Positions 25,670 to 35,017 are shown, counted from the stretch's first letter. The stretch: 64,000 nucleotides of DNA from Lachnospiraceae bacterium A2 (GCA_000403315.2 KE159638.1:573793-637792); one strand, 5' to 3'. Numbers and translations: made by a program. Notes: generated by a model from the letters alone, not told the origin.

Positions 25670-25716
25670 ATTTAGAGCATTTATTTGAGTAAGTACTGCA
25701 AACACAGGAGAAAAAC

Positions 25717-27513
25717 ATGATGTGGGAGTTAGAATATCCATTTGATGGAAAAATGATTATGCGCAAAAGGAAATCTTTTCGCAGGAAACTTTTGGGGCAG
25801 CCTAATTTAATGGAGAAAAAAATTGCAATTTTAGGCGGTTCAACAACACATGATATCAAGGAAATATTAGAATTGTTCCTATTGAATTATGGGATTAAGC
25901 CAATTTTTTTTGAATCAGAATATGCGCAGTACTGGCAGGATGCCATGTTTGGGAATGAAGAACTTGCAGCATTGAAGCCAGACATTATTTACATCCATAC
26001 ATCCAACCGCAATATTACGGCATACCCAGAAATTACAGATAAGGCAGAAGAAATAGATAACTTATTAGAACGGCAATATCTGCATTTTGAGGTCATGTGG
26101 AAAAAACTGGAAGAGGAATACCACTGTCCTGTGATACAGAATAACTTTGAGCATCCTTATTTCCGCTTGTTGGGGAACCAAGATGCCAGCAACCCGCGTG
26201 GCAGGACAAATTTTATCACACGGCTGAATCAGAAATTTTATGAATACGTAGTAAACCATGAAAAGTTTTTCATCAATGATATCAATTACCAGTCTTCTGA
26301 TTATGGGCTGAGGGAATGGGCAGACCCGTTTTTTTGGCATATGTATAAATATTCTTTGTGCCAGGATGCAATCCCGATGTTAGCTTTTAATGTGGCAAAT
26401 ATAATTAAATCTGTGTTCGGAAAAAATAAAAAGGCGCTGGCCTTGGATTTGGACAATACCCTCTGGGGCGGGATTGTAGGGGATGATGGCGCTGAAAATT
26501 TGGAACTTGGGCAGGAAACGTCAATGGGACAGGTCTACACAGAGTTCCAGTCGTACTTGAAAGGGCTGCAGGCACAAGGCGTCCTGCTGAATGTGATTTC
26601 AAAGAATGAAAAAGAAAACGCTATGGCTGGGCTGGGACATCCGCAGATGGTGCTGAAGCCAGATGATTTTATTGAAATCAAGGCGAATTGGGAGCCGAAA
26701 AGCATGAATCTTACACAGATGGCAGAAGAATTGGCTTTGTTGCCAGAGTCGTTTGTATTTGTTGACGACAACCCAGCGGAACGGGAGATTGTCAAGCAGC
26801 AAGTCCCAGGAGCTGCAGTCCCTGTGATGGACAAGGCGGAGCATTATGTGTATGCAGTTGACCGTGCAGGATATTTTGAAATGACGAACTTTTCCAAAGA
26901 TGACTTAAAACGGAACGACATGTACCGGGAAAATGTGAAACGCTCTGCATTGCAGAATTCCTTTGCAAATTATGAAGATTACCTGCTGTCCCTTAAGATG
27001 TATGCAGAAATAAAGCCATTTGATCCCATGTATATGTCAAGGATTGCCCAGTTGACGAATAAGAGCAACCAATTTAACCTGACTACGAAGCACTATACAC
27101 AAGATGGAATTGAACAGGCGGCTGCAAGTGATAAATATATTACGCTGTATGGCAAACTGGAAGATTGTTTTGGTGACAATGGGGTTGTGTCAGTGGTGAT
27201 TGGTGAAATAAGCAATGGGGAACTGAATATTATCCTCTGGCTTATGAGCTGCAGGGTATTAAAGCGGGATATGGAATTTGCAATGATGGACACACTGGTA
27301 CAGGAATGCGGGAAGCGTAAAATTTCATTGCTGAAAGGATATTATTATCCGACTGCCAAAAATGGAATGGTAAAGGAATTCTATAAAATGCAGGGGTTTG
27401 TAAAAGTGTCTGAAGATGAAGAAGGGAATACTGTCTGGCAGCTTGACATTAGTCAAGGGTATGAACTGAAAAACCATGTAATTAAAGTGAATGAAGGAGA
27501 GAAGGAAAAATGA
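25717..27513 (+). CDS. FkbH-like HAD-IIIC protein (acyl-ACP loading enzyme)
   Basis: The protein has 598 residues. An N-terminal SGNH-like domain starts with AILGGSTTHDI (about residue 38). The HAD phosphatase core shows ALDLDNTLWGGIVGDDG (about residue 242), VISKNEKENA and FVFVDDNPAEREIV. A C-terminal GNAT-like domain includes NQFNLTTKHY and GKLEDCFGDNGVVSV. The best-known relative, FkbH, takes a glyceryl group from 1,3-bisphosphoglycerate and loads it on an acyl carrier protein. A carrier protein gene overlaps its stop by 4 bases, so loading of that carrier is the likely job. Whether the unit is glyceryl or another acyl cannot be read from the sequence. The ATG at 25717 has CAGGAG upstream. 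Confidence 0.88.
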   Translation: MMWELEYPFDGKMIMRKRKSFRRKLLGQPNLMEKKIAILGGSTTHDIKEILELFLLNYGIKPIFFESEYAQYWQDAMFGNEELAALKPDIIYIHTSNRNITAYPEITDKAEEIDNLLERQYLHFEVMWKKLEEEYHCPVIQNNFEHPYFRLLGNQDASNPRGRTNFITRLNQKFYEYVVNHEKFFINDINYQSSDYGLREWADPFFWHMYKYSLCQDAIPMLAFNVANIIKSVFGKNKKALALDLDNTLWGGIVGDDGAENLELGQETSMGQVYTEFQSYLKGLQAQGVLLNVISKNEKENAMAGLGHPQMVLKPDDFIEIKANWEPKSMNLTQMAEELALLPESFVFVDDNPAEREIVKQQVPGAAVPVMDKAEHYVYAVDRAGYFEMTNFSKDDLKRNDMYRENVKRSALQNSFANYEDYLLSLKMYAEIKPFDPMYMSRIAQLTNKSNQFNLTTKHYTQDGIEQAAASDKYITLYGKLEDCFGDNGVVSVVIGEISNGELNIILWLMSCRVLKRDMEFAMMDTLVQECGKRKISLLKGYYYPTAKNGMVKEFYKMQGFVKVSEDEEGNTVWQLDISQGYELKNHVIKVNEGEKEK

Positions 27514-27752
27514 ACAGAGAAAAAATTTATGAAAAATTGACAGAAGTTTTTAGGGATGTATTTGATGAGGAGGATATTACAATCTCCGATGGAACCACAG
27601 CAGCAGATATTGAGGATTGGGATTCCTTGTCACATATTACCTTGCTTTCATCTGTAGAAGATGAATTTGGGATTAAATTTGACATGAAGGCTGTGCAGGG
27701 GCTGAAAAATGTTGGTGCTATGGTGGATCTAATAGAGGCATCAGTGAAATAA
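27510..27752 (+). CDS. Acyl carrier protein
   Basis: The 80-residue acidic four-helix protein carries the phosphopantetheine site DWDSLSHITLL (Ser about residue 38), with DVFDEEDITIS before it and VEDEFGIKFDM after it. It overlaps the stop of the FkbH-like gene (ATGA) and has a strong AAGGAG-type site. It would carry the acyl unit from the FkbH-like enzyme to the MBOAT transferase. It is a dedicated carrier, not the fatty-acid ACP, judging by context. Confidence 0.95.
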   Translation: MNREKIYEKLTEVFRDVFDEEDITISDGTTAADIEDWDSLSHITLLSSVEDEFGIKFDMKAVQGLKNVGAMVDLIEASVK

Positions 27753-27837
27753 TGGAAATATATGGTATTAGGAAGTTATTAGATTTCCCTATAAACGTTG
27801 GGATATGGGAAGTAAGGGGATTAGAAGGGATGCAGAT

Positions 27838-29376
27838 ATGTCAGTAACATCATTTTATTTCTTCTGCATGTTCGCAGTTTCATTAGGGGTATATTATGCT
27901 ATTCCGCGGAAATTTCAGTGGTGTGCGCTAGTTATGTTTAGTGCAGTTTTTTTTGTGACATCATCTGATTGGAGGACGGGTGTATATCTTCTTGCTAATA
28001 TAGTTGTAACTTTTGTGGTAACTACGCAGATTGTGAAAGCAAAAGAGAAAAACAAAGAAGAAAGTGCAAAAGGTTATATGCTGATAGGGTTGGCTATAAA
28101 TCTTTCTATGATTGCCACTTTGAAATATAGTAATTTTTTTGTATATAACTGGAACGTCCTTATGAATGTTATGAAAACGGGACATTCCCTTACAGAACTT
28201 CAGCTGTTTGCCCCTATAGGCATTAGTTATTATACATTCATTAGTGTGGGATATATCCTAGATGTCTATTGGGAAATCACTGAGGCAGAAAAAAATCCGT
28301 TTAAAGTAGGGCTGTTTATTGGTTATTATCCCCAGATGACATCAGGGCCTATTTCGCGTTTTGAGAGCGTAAAAGAACAACTATTCACAGGGCATAAGTT
28401 TGAATATGAAAGAGTTGCGTTGGGTATCCAGAGAATGTTGTGGGGGGTATTCAAGAAGTTAGTCATTTCAACCCGGGCGGCTATCCTTGTTGATGCAATA
28501 TATGCAGACCCAGTTGCATATACTGGACTGTATGTGTGGGTGGCAGCTTTTCTTTTTATTCTACAGTTATATACAGATTTTTCTGGATGCATGGACATTA
28601 TTTTGGGGGCATCAGAATGTTATGGGATCCGTTTGCCGGAAAATTTCCGGACACCATTTTTTTCAAGGAATGTACAGGAATTTTGGCAAAGATGGCATAT
28701 TACATTGGGTGTCTGGTTTAAAGATTATGTCCTCTATCCTGTTTTGCGGACAAGCACGTTGCGCAACTTTACAAAGTGGCTGAAAAAACATGTAGGGAAA
28801 AAAGTGTCAAAGCAATTGCCATCTTATCTGGGGATGCTCTGTGTCTGGATACTGATTGGGCTTTGGCATGGCGGGGCATGGAAATATATTTTAGGCGAAG
28901 GAATGTGGTTCTGGCTTTGCATTGTGCTTGGGCAGGTACTGGCTCCTGCATTTAAAAAGATTACTACAGTTTTGCAAATTGATACCGAATGTTTTGGCTA
29001 CCATTTGTTTCAGTCATTGCGGGTATTCTTTTTTGTTGCGATAGGGAATATGTTTTTCCGGTTAGATGGGATGAGTGCTGCAATAGCAGAAATAAAATCA
29101 GGATTTTCAGAGTTTAACCCATGGATTTTTTTTGATGGGAGCTTTGTGAATATGGGGTTATCATACCGGGATCAAAATATTCTTGTGTTTGGCGTTTTCT
29201 TATTGTTTATTGTAGCAATTTTACAGGAAAAATATGGTGAAGCGCGTGAATGGATGAAAAAGCAGTTTTTGCCGTTCCGGTGGTTTGTATGGGTGTTTCT
29301 ATATTTGTTTGTACTAATTAATGGGGCGTATGGGCCAGGATATAGTGCAGCAGAGTTTATTTATAGAGGATTTTAA
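27838..29376 (+). CDS. MBOAT-family membrane O-acyltransferase, cassette F
   Basis: This DltB-like enzyme has 512 residues and about eleven membrane segments. Signatures are APIGISYYTFISVGYILDVYW, FIGYYPQMTSGPISRF, FFSRNVQEFWQRWHITLG and ILIGLWHGGAWKYI with the catalytic-region His (about residue 342). It would transfer the ACP-bound group across the membrane. The ATG at 27838 has AGAAGGGA upstream and is preferred over 27805, which lacks a site. The SGNH partner starts 3 bases after its stop. It is only distantly similar to the MBOAT at 10835, so the two were acquired separately. Confidence 0.92.
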   Translation: MSVTSFYFFCMFAVSLGVYYAIPRKFQWCALVMFSAVFFVTSSDWRTGVYLLANIVVTFVVTTQIVKAKEKNKEESAKGYMLIGLAINLSMIATLKYSNFFVYNWNVLMNVMKTGHSLTELQLFAPIGISYYTFISVGYILDVYWEITEAEKNPFKVGLFIGYYPQMTSGPISRFESVKEQLFTGHKFEYERVALGIQRMLWGVFKKLVISTRAAILVDAIYADPVAYTGLYVWVAAFLFILQLYTDFSGCMDIILGASECYGIRLPENFRTPFFSRNVQEFWQRWHITLGVWFKDYVLYPVLRTSTLRNFTKWLKKHVGKKVSKQLPSYLGMLCVWILIGLWHGGAWKYILGEGMWFWLCIVLGQVLAPAFKKITTVLQIDTECFGYHLFQSLRVFFFVAIGNMFFRLDGMSAAIAEIKSGFSEFNPWIFFDGSFVNMGLSYRDQNILVFGVFLLFIVAILQEKYGEAREWMKKQFLPFRWFVWVFLYLFVLINGAYGPGYSAAEFIYRGF

Positions 29377-29378
29377 AT

Positions 29379-30467
29379 ATGAGAAGTAAAATGACAAGTT
29401 TAGTTTCATGTATTATATTTATTATACTTATTATAAAAATAACTGTATCCGCCACGTATTTATTCAGGAATGTGGATAATAATCGACTTGATATAATAGG
29501 GATGTATGAAGAAGATCCATTAGATATGGTTTATATTGGAAGTAGTGCAACTTATCAGTATTGGCAGTCGCTAAAGGCGTGGAATGATTGTGGTTTTATG
29601 TCATATGCATATGCGACAAACTCTTTGGAAGGAGATGGGATCCTATATTATATGAAAGAGGTTTTGAAGACACATAAGCCAAAACTTTTTGTATTTGAAA
29701 TGAGGGACAATATAGAAATTGCAGAAACTTTATCTGAATATGTATTACGGTTTGGAACAGATAATATGGATTTATTTTCCGCAAATAGATGGCAATATAT
29801 TCACAATTTTTTTAAAATAAGAAATGTGCCTGAGGAGGCAGATGTACTTTCTTGCTATTTGGATATTTTTAAATACCATACAAACATAGGAAATCTGGCA
29901 TTACCAGAAGCATGGTCTTACATTGATAATCGCGCAAAATGTAAGAATAAGGGATGGGAATGGGTAGATGCATGGGAGAGTATACCGGAACCCATAGGAT
30001 TTAAGACAGAGGAGAGGAAGGAATTGGGGGAACGGGAAATGAATGTGTTGATAGAATTACTAGAATTTTGTAAAAGCCAAGATGCCCAAGTCTTATTTGT
30101 AGTATCTCCTATGGCTATTATAACAAAGGATAGTGAGGCAAAGTATAATACAGTTGGTGATATAGTAAATAAATATGGATATAATTTTATTAACGCAAAC
30201 GATTATTATAGGGAGATTGGGTTGGATTTTTCCAAAGATTTTTATAATATACGACATGTAAATTTGTTTGGTGCAGAAAAATATACGGCTTTTCTGGAAA
30301 AGTATATAAAAGAAAATTATGATTTGCCAGATCATAGAACAGAAGAAGAATATAAAACTTGGCATGATGAATATGCAAGATTTGCACAAGAAGAAGCGGA
30401 ACATAAGGTGTCAGTAGGTAATCTGATAAATGCGGCTGAACAGGGAATAGAAAATATGAATCAATAA
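29379..30467 (+). CDS. SGNH/DltD-like acyl transfer partner, cassette F
   Basis: The protein has 362 residues. An N-terminal membrane anchor (about residues 8-27, rich in Ile) is followed by an external SGNH-like domain. DMVYIGSSATYQYW (about residue 50) has the nucleophile Ser, VFEMRDN matches the second block, and FYNIRHVNLFGAEKY (about residue 290) has the terminal His. Together with the MBOAT protein it is expected to place the acyl group on an extracellular glycan. The last 50 residues are a charged tail. It ends the operon, and a terminator follows 3 bases later. Confidence 0.88.
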   Translation: MRSKMTSLVSCIIFIILIIKITVSATYLFRNVDNNRLDIIGMYEEDPLDMVYIGSSATYQYWQSLKAWNDCGFMSYAYATNSLEGDGILYYMKEVLKTHKPKLFVFEMRDNIEIAETLSEYVLRFGTDNMDLFSANRWQYIHNFFKIRNVPEEADVLSCYLDIFKYHTNIGNLALPEAWSYIDNRAKCKNKGWEWVDAWESIPEPIGFKTEERKELGEREMNVLIELLEFCKSQDAQVLFVVSPMAIITKDSEAKYNTVGDIVNKYGYNFINANDYYREIGLDFSKDFYNIRHVNLFGAEKYTAFLEKYIKENYDLPDHRTEEEYKTWHDEYARFAQEEAEHKVSVGNLINAAEQGIENMNQ

Positions 30468-30470
30468 TAG

Positions 30471-30527
30471 AACTGCCTGAAAATGTTGTTTGGGTTATTA
30501 TCTGAACTCATTTTTGGGCAGTTTTTA
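30471..30527 (+). terminator. Terminator of cassette F
   Basis: AACTGCCTGAAAATG (30471-30485) pairs with CATTTTTGGGCAGTT (30509-30523) at 13 of 15 positions, and a T run follows. It separates the phase-variable cassettes from the main polysaccharide operon. Confidence 0.85.
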
Positions 30528-30697
30528 AATGTGAAGTTTCGCATAGGAAAAATATATAAACTATGGGGAAAGAAGAAATTGTTGAATAAATGATAGTAAT
30601 TTTGTGAATTTTTTTGCTTCTTTTAGGAAACAGACAAATATATACTTTAAAAGGTATTATTTTGGAAAAAGAGTTTGTTTTACAGAGATTTTACCAT

Positions 30698-30726
30698 TTG
30701 CATTTATTGGAAAAGTGTAGTACAAT
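30698..30726 (+). promoter_or_regulatory. Promoter of the main polysaccharide operon
   Basis: TTGCAT (30698-30703) and TACAAT (30721-30726) have an exact 17-bp spacer without any G run. It lies 49 bases before the first gene. In contrast to the cassettes it should not be phase-variable. Confidence 0.65.
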
Positions 30727-30774
30727 AAAGAACAATGTATAAGTTTACCGTTATTTATAGTACAGGAGGGCATA

Positions 30775-31965
30775 ATGAAACAGCATATTTTTCTATCTTC
30801 TCCCCATATGAGCGAAGAAGGATATGAACAGGAATATATAAAAGAAGCATTTGATACCAACTGGATTGCACCTCTTGGCAAAAATGTAACAGAATTTGAG
30901 AATGAGATGGCAGAAAAACTGGGTGCAGGGAAGGCAGTCGCACTTTCAGCAGGGACAGCAGCTATACATATGGTGCTGAAAGCAATTGGGGTGAGTCAAG
31001 GGGATGTTGTATTTTGCCAGTCCTTGACATTTTCTGCAACAGCAAACCCTATTGTTTATGAGAAAGCGACACCAGTATTTATTGACAGTGATGCAGAAAG
31101 CTGGAATATGAGTCCAGAGGCGTTAGAGGTTGCTTTTGAGAAATATGAAAAATTAGGAAAAAAACCAAAAGCAGTTATAGTGGTACACCTTTATGGCATC
31201 TGTGCCAAAATAAAAGAAATCATGGAGATTTGTAAAAGGCATCAGGTTCCTTTAATTGAAGATGCCGCAGAGAGCCTTGGGACAACTTATCATGGAAAAT
31301 ATACGGGAACTTTTGGAGATTATGGAATTATTAGCTTTAATGGGAATAAGATTATAACAAGTTCTGGTGGTGGAATGTTGCTTGTAAATACAGAAGATGC
31401 AGAAGAAAAGGCAAAGAAAGTACTTTATTGGGCAACCCAGGCACGGGAACCGGCACGTTGGTATCAGCATACGGAAATTGGGTATAATTATCGTATGAGT
31501 AATATTGTAGCTGGGATTGGACGGGGGCAACTGAAAGTATTAGATACCCGTGTTGAGAAAAAACGTTACATTTATGAATATTACCAAAAACATTTAGGTG
31601 ATTTGGCAGGCCTTCATTTTATGCCAATGATGGAAGGCACAAAAAGCAATTGTTGGCTGACATCTGTCCAGTTAGATGATGGGTGCAAGGTTAAACCGCT
31701 AGATATCATGCTTGCATTGGAAGAAGATGATGTAGAGAGCCGCCCTATTTGGAAGCCTATGCACTTGCAGCCTGTGTTTGCGGAGTGTGATTTTATCTCA
31801 TTAGAGGCAGGTTTGCATGTGGTAGATGAAGAAACAGGGGCAGACAATAGCGTTAGTGGGCAGATTTTTGAGCATGGCGTGTGTATGCCAAGTGACAGTA
31901 AGATGACCGATGAGGATTTGGAGCGGGTTTGCGATGTAGTAAGAGAGTTGTGGGAGCAAATGTAG
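30775..31965 (+). CDS. DegT/DnrJ/EryC1 PLP-dependent sugar aminotransferase
   Basis: The 396-residue enzyme aminates a keto group of a nucleotide sugar. The N-terminal FLSSPHMSEEG and DTNWIAPLGKNV segments resemble PglE-type UDP-4-keto-sugar aminotransferases (bacillosamine branch). The pocket shows LSAGTAAIHMVLKA, EDAAESLGTTY and SFNGNKIITSSGGGML with the PLP lysine (about residue 191). CAGGAGGG precedes the ATG. It is the first gene of the operon, just before the priming transferase, so the first sugar of the repeat unit is probably an amino sugar. A dehydratase and an N-acetyltransferase for that path are not adjacent, apart from the acetyltransferase at 34445. Confidence 0.9.
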   Translation: MKQHIFLSSPHMSEEGYEQEYIKEAFDTNWIAPLGKNVTEFENEMAEKLGAGKAVALSAGTAAIHMVLKAIGVSQGDVVFCQSLTFSATANPIVYEKATPVFIDSDAESWNMSPEALEVAFEKYEKLGKKPKAVIVVHLYGICAKIKEIMEICKRHQVPLIEDAAESLGTTYHGKYTGTFGDYGIISFNGNKIITSSGGGMLLVNTEDAEEKAKKVLYWATQAREPARWYQHTEIGYNYRMSNIVAGIGRGQLKVLDTRVEKKRYIYEYYQKHLGDLAGLHFMPMMEGTKSNCWLTSVQLDDGCKVKPLDIMLALEEDDVESRPIWKPMHLQPVFAECDFISLEAGLHVVDEETGADNSVSGQIFEHGVCMPSDSKMTDEDLERVCDVVRELWEQM

Positions 31966-32020
31966 AGGTTAAGTTTATTATTTGGAACAAGCATATTTAG
32001 GCAATCAGGGAGATGGGGAA

Positions 32021-32752
32021 ATGAAAAAATCCACATTATTTGCGATATCAACGGCTATAGGTGCAGCGATTGGGACTGGAACATATGGAATTGTAAAGCG
32101 GCAGCAAAAGAAGGCAAAAAAAATGGGAATCCATGTTCCTTATGGAACCTATGAAGTGATGGTAAAGCGTCCAGTGGATTTTTTGTTGTCAGGAACCGCA
32201 TTAGTTCTTCTCTCTCCTGTGATGGGGATTACAGCGTTGCTTGTAAGGTGGAAGCTAGGTTCGCCGGTTTTGTTTACCCAGTTACGCCCAGGATTGCAAG
32301 GAGAAATCTTTAAAATCTATAAATTCCGCACTATGACAGAAGAATATGGTGCTGATGGGGAACTGCTTTCCGATGCAGAACGGTTGACAGATTTTGGGAA
32401 AATGCTGCGTTCTACAAGCCTTGATGAGCTTCCGGAATTAATAAATATACTGCGCGGTGATATGTCGATTGTAGGTCCTAGGCCGTTATTGGTTGAATAT
32501 TTAGAGAAGTATAGTGATACACAGAAGCATCGGCATGATGTAAGGCCTGGATTAACCGGTTTGGCGCAGGTAAGCGGACGAAATGGATTGTCTTGGGAAG
32601 AAAAATTTGAAGACGATTTAAAATATGTAAGGAAAATTACTTTTTTAGGTGATTTGAAAATCATATGCAAAACAGTTATAGCAGTATTTAAAAAAGAAGG
32701 AATCTCATCTGATACATCTGCAACTATGGAAGAATTTATGGGCAATGACTGA
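32021..32752 (+). CDS. Priming sugar-phosphate transferase (polyprenyl phosphate)
   Basis: This enzyme of 243 residues starts the repeat unit by moving a sugar phosphate to undecaprenyl phosphate. An N-terminal hydrophobic segment is followed by the core YEVMVKRPVDFLLSG (membrane re-entrant part), FKIYKFRTM, STSLDELPELIN and MSIVGPRPLL, all hallmarks of the PglC/WcaJ family. It lacks the multi-span N-terminal part of WcaJ, so it is of the short, Gram-positive EpsL-like type. The ATG at 32021 with GGGGAA upstream is preferred over an in-frame TTG at 31982. It lies between the aminotransferase and the ATP-grasp gene with short gaps. Confidence 0.93.
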   Translation: MKKSTLFAISTAIGAAIGTGTYGIVKRQQKKAKKMGIHVPYGTYEVMVKRPVDFLLSGTALVLLSPVMGITALLVRWKLGSPVLFTQLRPGLQGEIFKIYKFRTMTEEYGADGELLSDAERLTDFGKMLRSTSLDELPELINILRGDMSIVGPRPLLVEYLEKYSDTQKHRHDVRPGLTGLAQVSGRNGLSWEEKFEDDLKYVRKITFLGDLKIICKTVIAVFKKEGISSDTSATMEEFMGND

Positions 32753-32773
32753 GATGATTTTTAGGAGAGCAAT

Positions 32774-34390
32774 ATGAAAGAATTGCGTATACTATTTACA
32801 GGCGTAGGAAGGCGGATAGAACTTATACAAGCATTCCGGCAGGCTGCCCTGCATCTGGGAATTAATTTGAAATTATATGGCGCTGATATGGCTGGTACGG
32901 CTCCAGCTCTTACATACTGTGATTTTACAAGAAAGGTATGTGGAATGGGGGAACCAGAGTATATAAGGCAGCTCCTTGAAATTTGCAAAGAAGACCATAT
33001 AGATTTGCTGATTCCTACGATTGATACAGATTTGCTGATTCTTTCTAAGAATGTGCAAGAATTTGAGAAAGAAGGAACGAAGGTTCTCGTCAGTAAGCCG
33101 GAAAAAATTGCAGTTTGCAGGGATAAAAATTATACAGCAGATTTTTTTGAAAGCTGCGGTTTGAAAGCGCCGAGAACTTACAATAATTATAAGAAATATT
33201 TAGGAGAGTATCCGTGTTTTATAAAACCTAAAGATGGGAGCAGCAGCATCAATGCTTTTAAGGTAAATGACCTTGGAGAATTAGAGGTTTATGCTGAAAA
33301 GATTGGGGATTATATTGTTCAGCCGTATATTGAAGGGAAGGAATATACGATTGACGTATTTTGTGATTTTGATGGCAGTCCAATTTATATTACCCCACGT
33401 GAAAGAGTTGCAGTCAGGGCAGGTGAGGTTCTCAAAACAAAAATCTGCATGGATGACAGAATGATTCAGGAAAGCCGGAAGCTCATTGAGAAATTTAGGC
33501 CATGCGGGCCGATGGCAGTGCAGCTTATCCGGCAGGATGTTACGGGGGAAGATTATTTTATTGAAATTAATCCCCGGTTTGGCGGAGGTTCTCCTCTTAG
33601 CATGAAATCTGGGGCAAGGTCTGCAGAAGCAATTTTGAAGATGCTATCTGGAGAAAGGATTGAATATGAGGAACCGCAGTGGAATGGGGCAGTTTATAGC
33701 CGTTTTGACCAGAGTGTATGCATTGATACAGGGAAGGGCTTAAATTCTGCGAAGGGTGTGATTTTTGATCTTGATGATACGCTCTATAGTGAAAAACAAT
33801 ATGTGAAAAGCGGTTATAAAAAAATTGCAGAGTATATTGGCCATCAAGAAGCAGAAGAAAAGTTATGGAATTATTTTCTGGAGGGAAAGCCTGCAATTGA
33901 TGCTTATTTAAAAGAGATTGGTGCAGAAAATAAAAAAGCTGAGTGTTTAGATATATACAGAAGCCAGATGCCAGAGATTAATTTATATGATGGTGTAGCT
34001 GAATTATTCCAAGGCTTAAAGGAAAATGATATCAAGGTAGGGATTATTACGGATGGACGTCCGGAAGGGCAGAGGAATAAGATAAAGGCACTGGGGCTAG
34101 AAGAATTGGTTGATGACATTATAATTACGGATGAACTTGGTGGGATACAGTTTCGGAAACCAAATGATATTTCCTTCCGCATTATGCAATGTAGGTGGAG
34201 AATTCCGTTTGAACAGATAGTTTATATAGGTGATAATTTAGCAAAGGATTTCCAAGCACCGAGGCAGCTTGGGATGCAAGGAATTTATATTAAAAATGAG
34301 GATGGATTGTATTCTAACCAAGGGAATGCTTATGGAATATTAAATATCGTCACAAGTCTTGATAAAGTAAAAGATGCTTTATTAAGCTAA
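32774..34390 (+). CDS. ATP-grasp ligase fused to HAD hydrolase
   Basis: The protein has 538 residues in two parts. Residues 1 to about 320 form a CarB-like ATP-grasp enzyme: LFTGVGRRIELIQAF, then YPCFIKPKDGSSSINAF for nucleotide binding, and YFIEINPRFGGGSP for the metal site. Residues about 328-538 form a HAD hydrolase: GVIFDLDDTLYSEKQY, VGIITDGRPEGQRNK, FRKPNDISF and YIGDNLAKD. ATP-grasp enzymes join a carboxylate to an amine or thiol through an acyl phosphate. The substrate is unknown, but its place after an amino-sugar gene suggests acylation of a sugar precursor. The fusion means the two steps are probably linked. AGGAGAG precedes the ATG. Confidence 0.85.
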   Translation: MKELRILFTGVGRRIELIQAFRQAALHLGINLKLYGADMAGTAPALTYCDFTRKVCGMGEPEYIRQLLEICKEDHIDLLIPTIDTDLLILSKNVQEFEKEGTKVLVSKPEKIAVCRDKNYTADFFESCGLKAPRTYNNYKKYLGEYPCFIKPKDGSSSINAFKVNDLGELEVYAEKIGDYIVQPYIEGKEYTIDVFCDFDGSPIYITPRERVAVRAGEVLKTKICMDDRMIQESRKLIEKFRPCGPMAVQLIRQDVTGEDYFIEINPRFGGGSPLSMKSGARSAEAILKMLSGERIEYEEPQWNGAVYSRFDQSVCIDTGKGLNSAKGVIFDLDDTLYSEKQYVKSGYKKIAEYIGHQEAEEKLWNYFLEGKPAIDAYLKEIGAENKKAECLDIYRSQMPEINLYDGVAELFQGLKENDIKVGIITDGRPEGQRNKIKALGLEELVDDIIITDELGGIQFRKPNDISFRIMQCRWRIPFEQIVYIGDNLAKDFQAPRQLGMQGIYIKNEDGLYSNQGNAYGILNIVTSLDKVKDALLS

Positions 34391-34444
34391 ATATTGAAAT
34401 AAATTAAAAAACATATATTGTTTATTAAGCTGGTGGAGGTATTA

Positions 34445-34990
34445 ATGACAAAAGAGCGTTTGAAACAAACATTTCTTCTTAATTTGAAACGGGGAACACG
34501 TAGTAGAGCTGAATATTTAAAAACAATTTTTTATGAAGTTGGAGAACATGTTGCGTACCAGCCAAGAATTATCCCACTTTATCCAGAACTCATTAAGCTA
34601 CACAACAATATTATGATTGCGAGTAATGTCCATTTTGTAACCCATGATGCAATACACCATGTATTAAATGGATTTGGGGGAAGGTATAAATATCCTGAAT
34701 GTTTGGGATGCATAGAGATTATGGATAATGTTTTTGTGGGTGCATATTCTACAGTACTTTATGGTGTCAGGATAGGTGAGAATGTGATAGTAGGGAGTAA
34801 CTCACTTGTTAATAAAGACTTAGAGCCAAATGGGGTATATGCAGGGGTGCCGGCAAGAAGAATTTGCAGTTTTGATGAATTTGTTTCCAAACGTAGGAAA
34901 ATGAAGGGTGCTACGTTGAAGATAAATCAGCATATTAGTAAAAAAGAAATCGAAAATGCGTGGGATTTGTTTAATAAAGCACATAGATAA
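34445..34990 (+). CDS. Left-handed beta-helix (hexapeptide) O-acetyltransferase
   Basis: This protein has 181 residues. Hexapeptide repeats are visible around IEIMDNVFVGAYSTVLYGVRIGENVIVGSNSLV, and the usual NGVYAGVPARRI closing motif precedes a C-terminal helix. Residues NVHFVTHDAIHHV supply the catalytic-type His. It most likely acetylates a sugar of the repeat unit with acetyl-CoA. The ATG at 34445 has GGTGGAGG upstream, better than earlier in-frame codons. It is part of the main operon; the gap to the previous gene is about 54 bases. Confidence 0.85.
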   Translation: MTKERLKQTFLLNLKRGTRSRAEYLKTIFYEVGEHVAYQPRIIPLYPELIKLHNNIMIASNVHFVTHDAIHHVLNGFGGRYKYPECLGCIEIMDNVFVGAYSTVLYGVRIGENVIVGSNSLVNKDLEPNGVYAGVPARRICSFDEFVSKRRKMKGATLKINQHISKKEIENAWDLFNKAHR

Positions 34991-35017
34991 AGAGTGCAAG
35001 TTAATGGAGGTGAAAAT

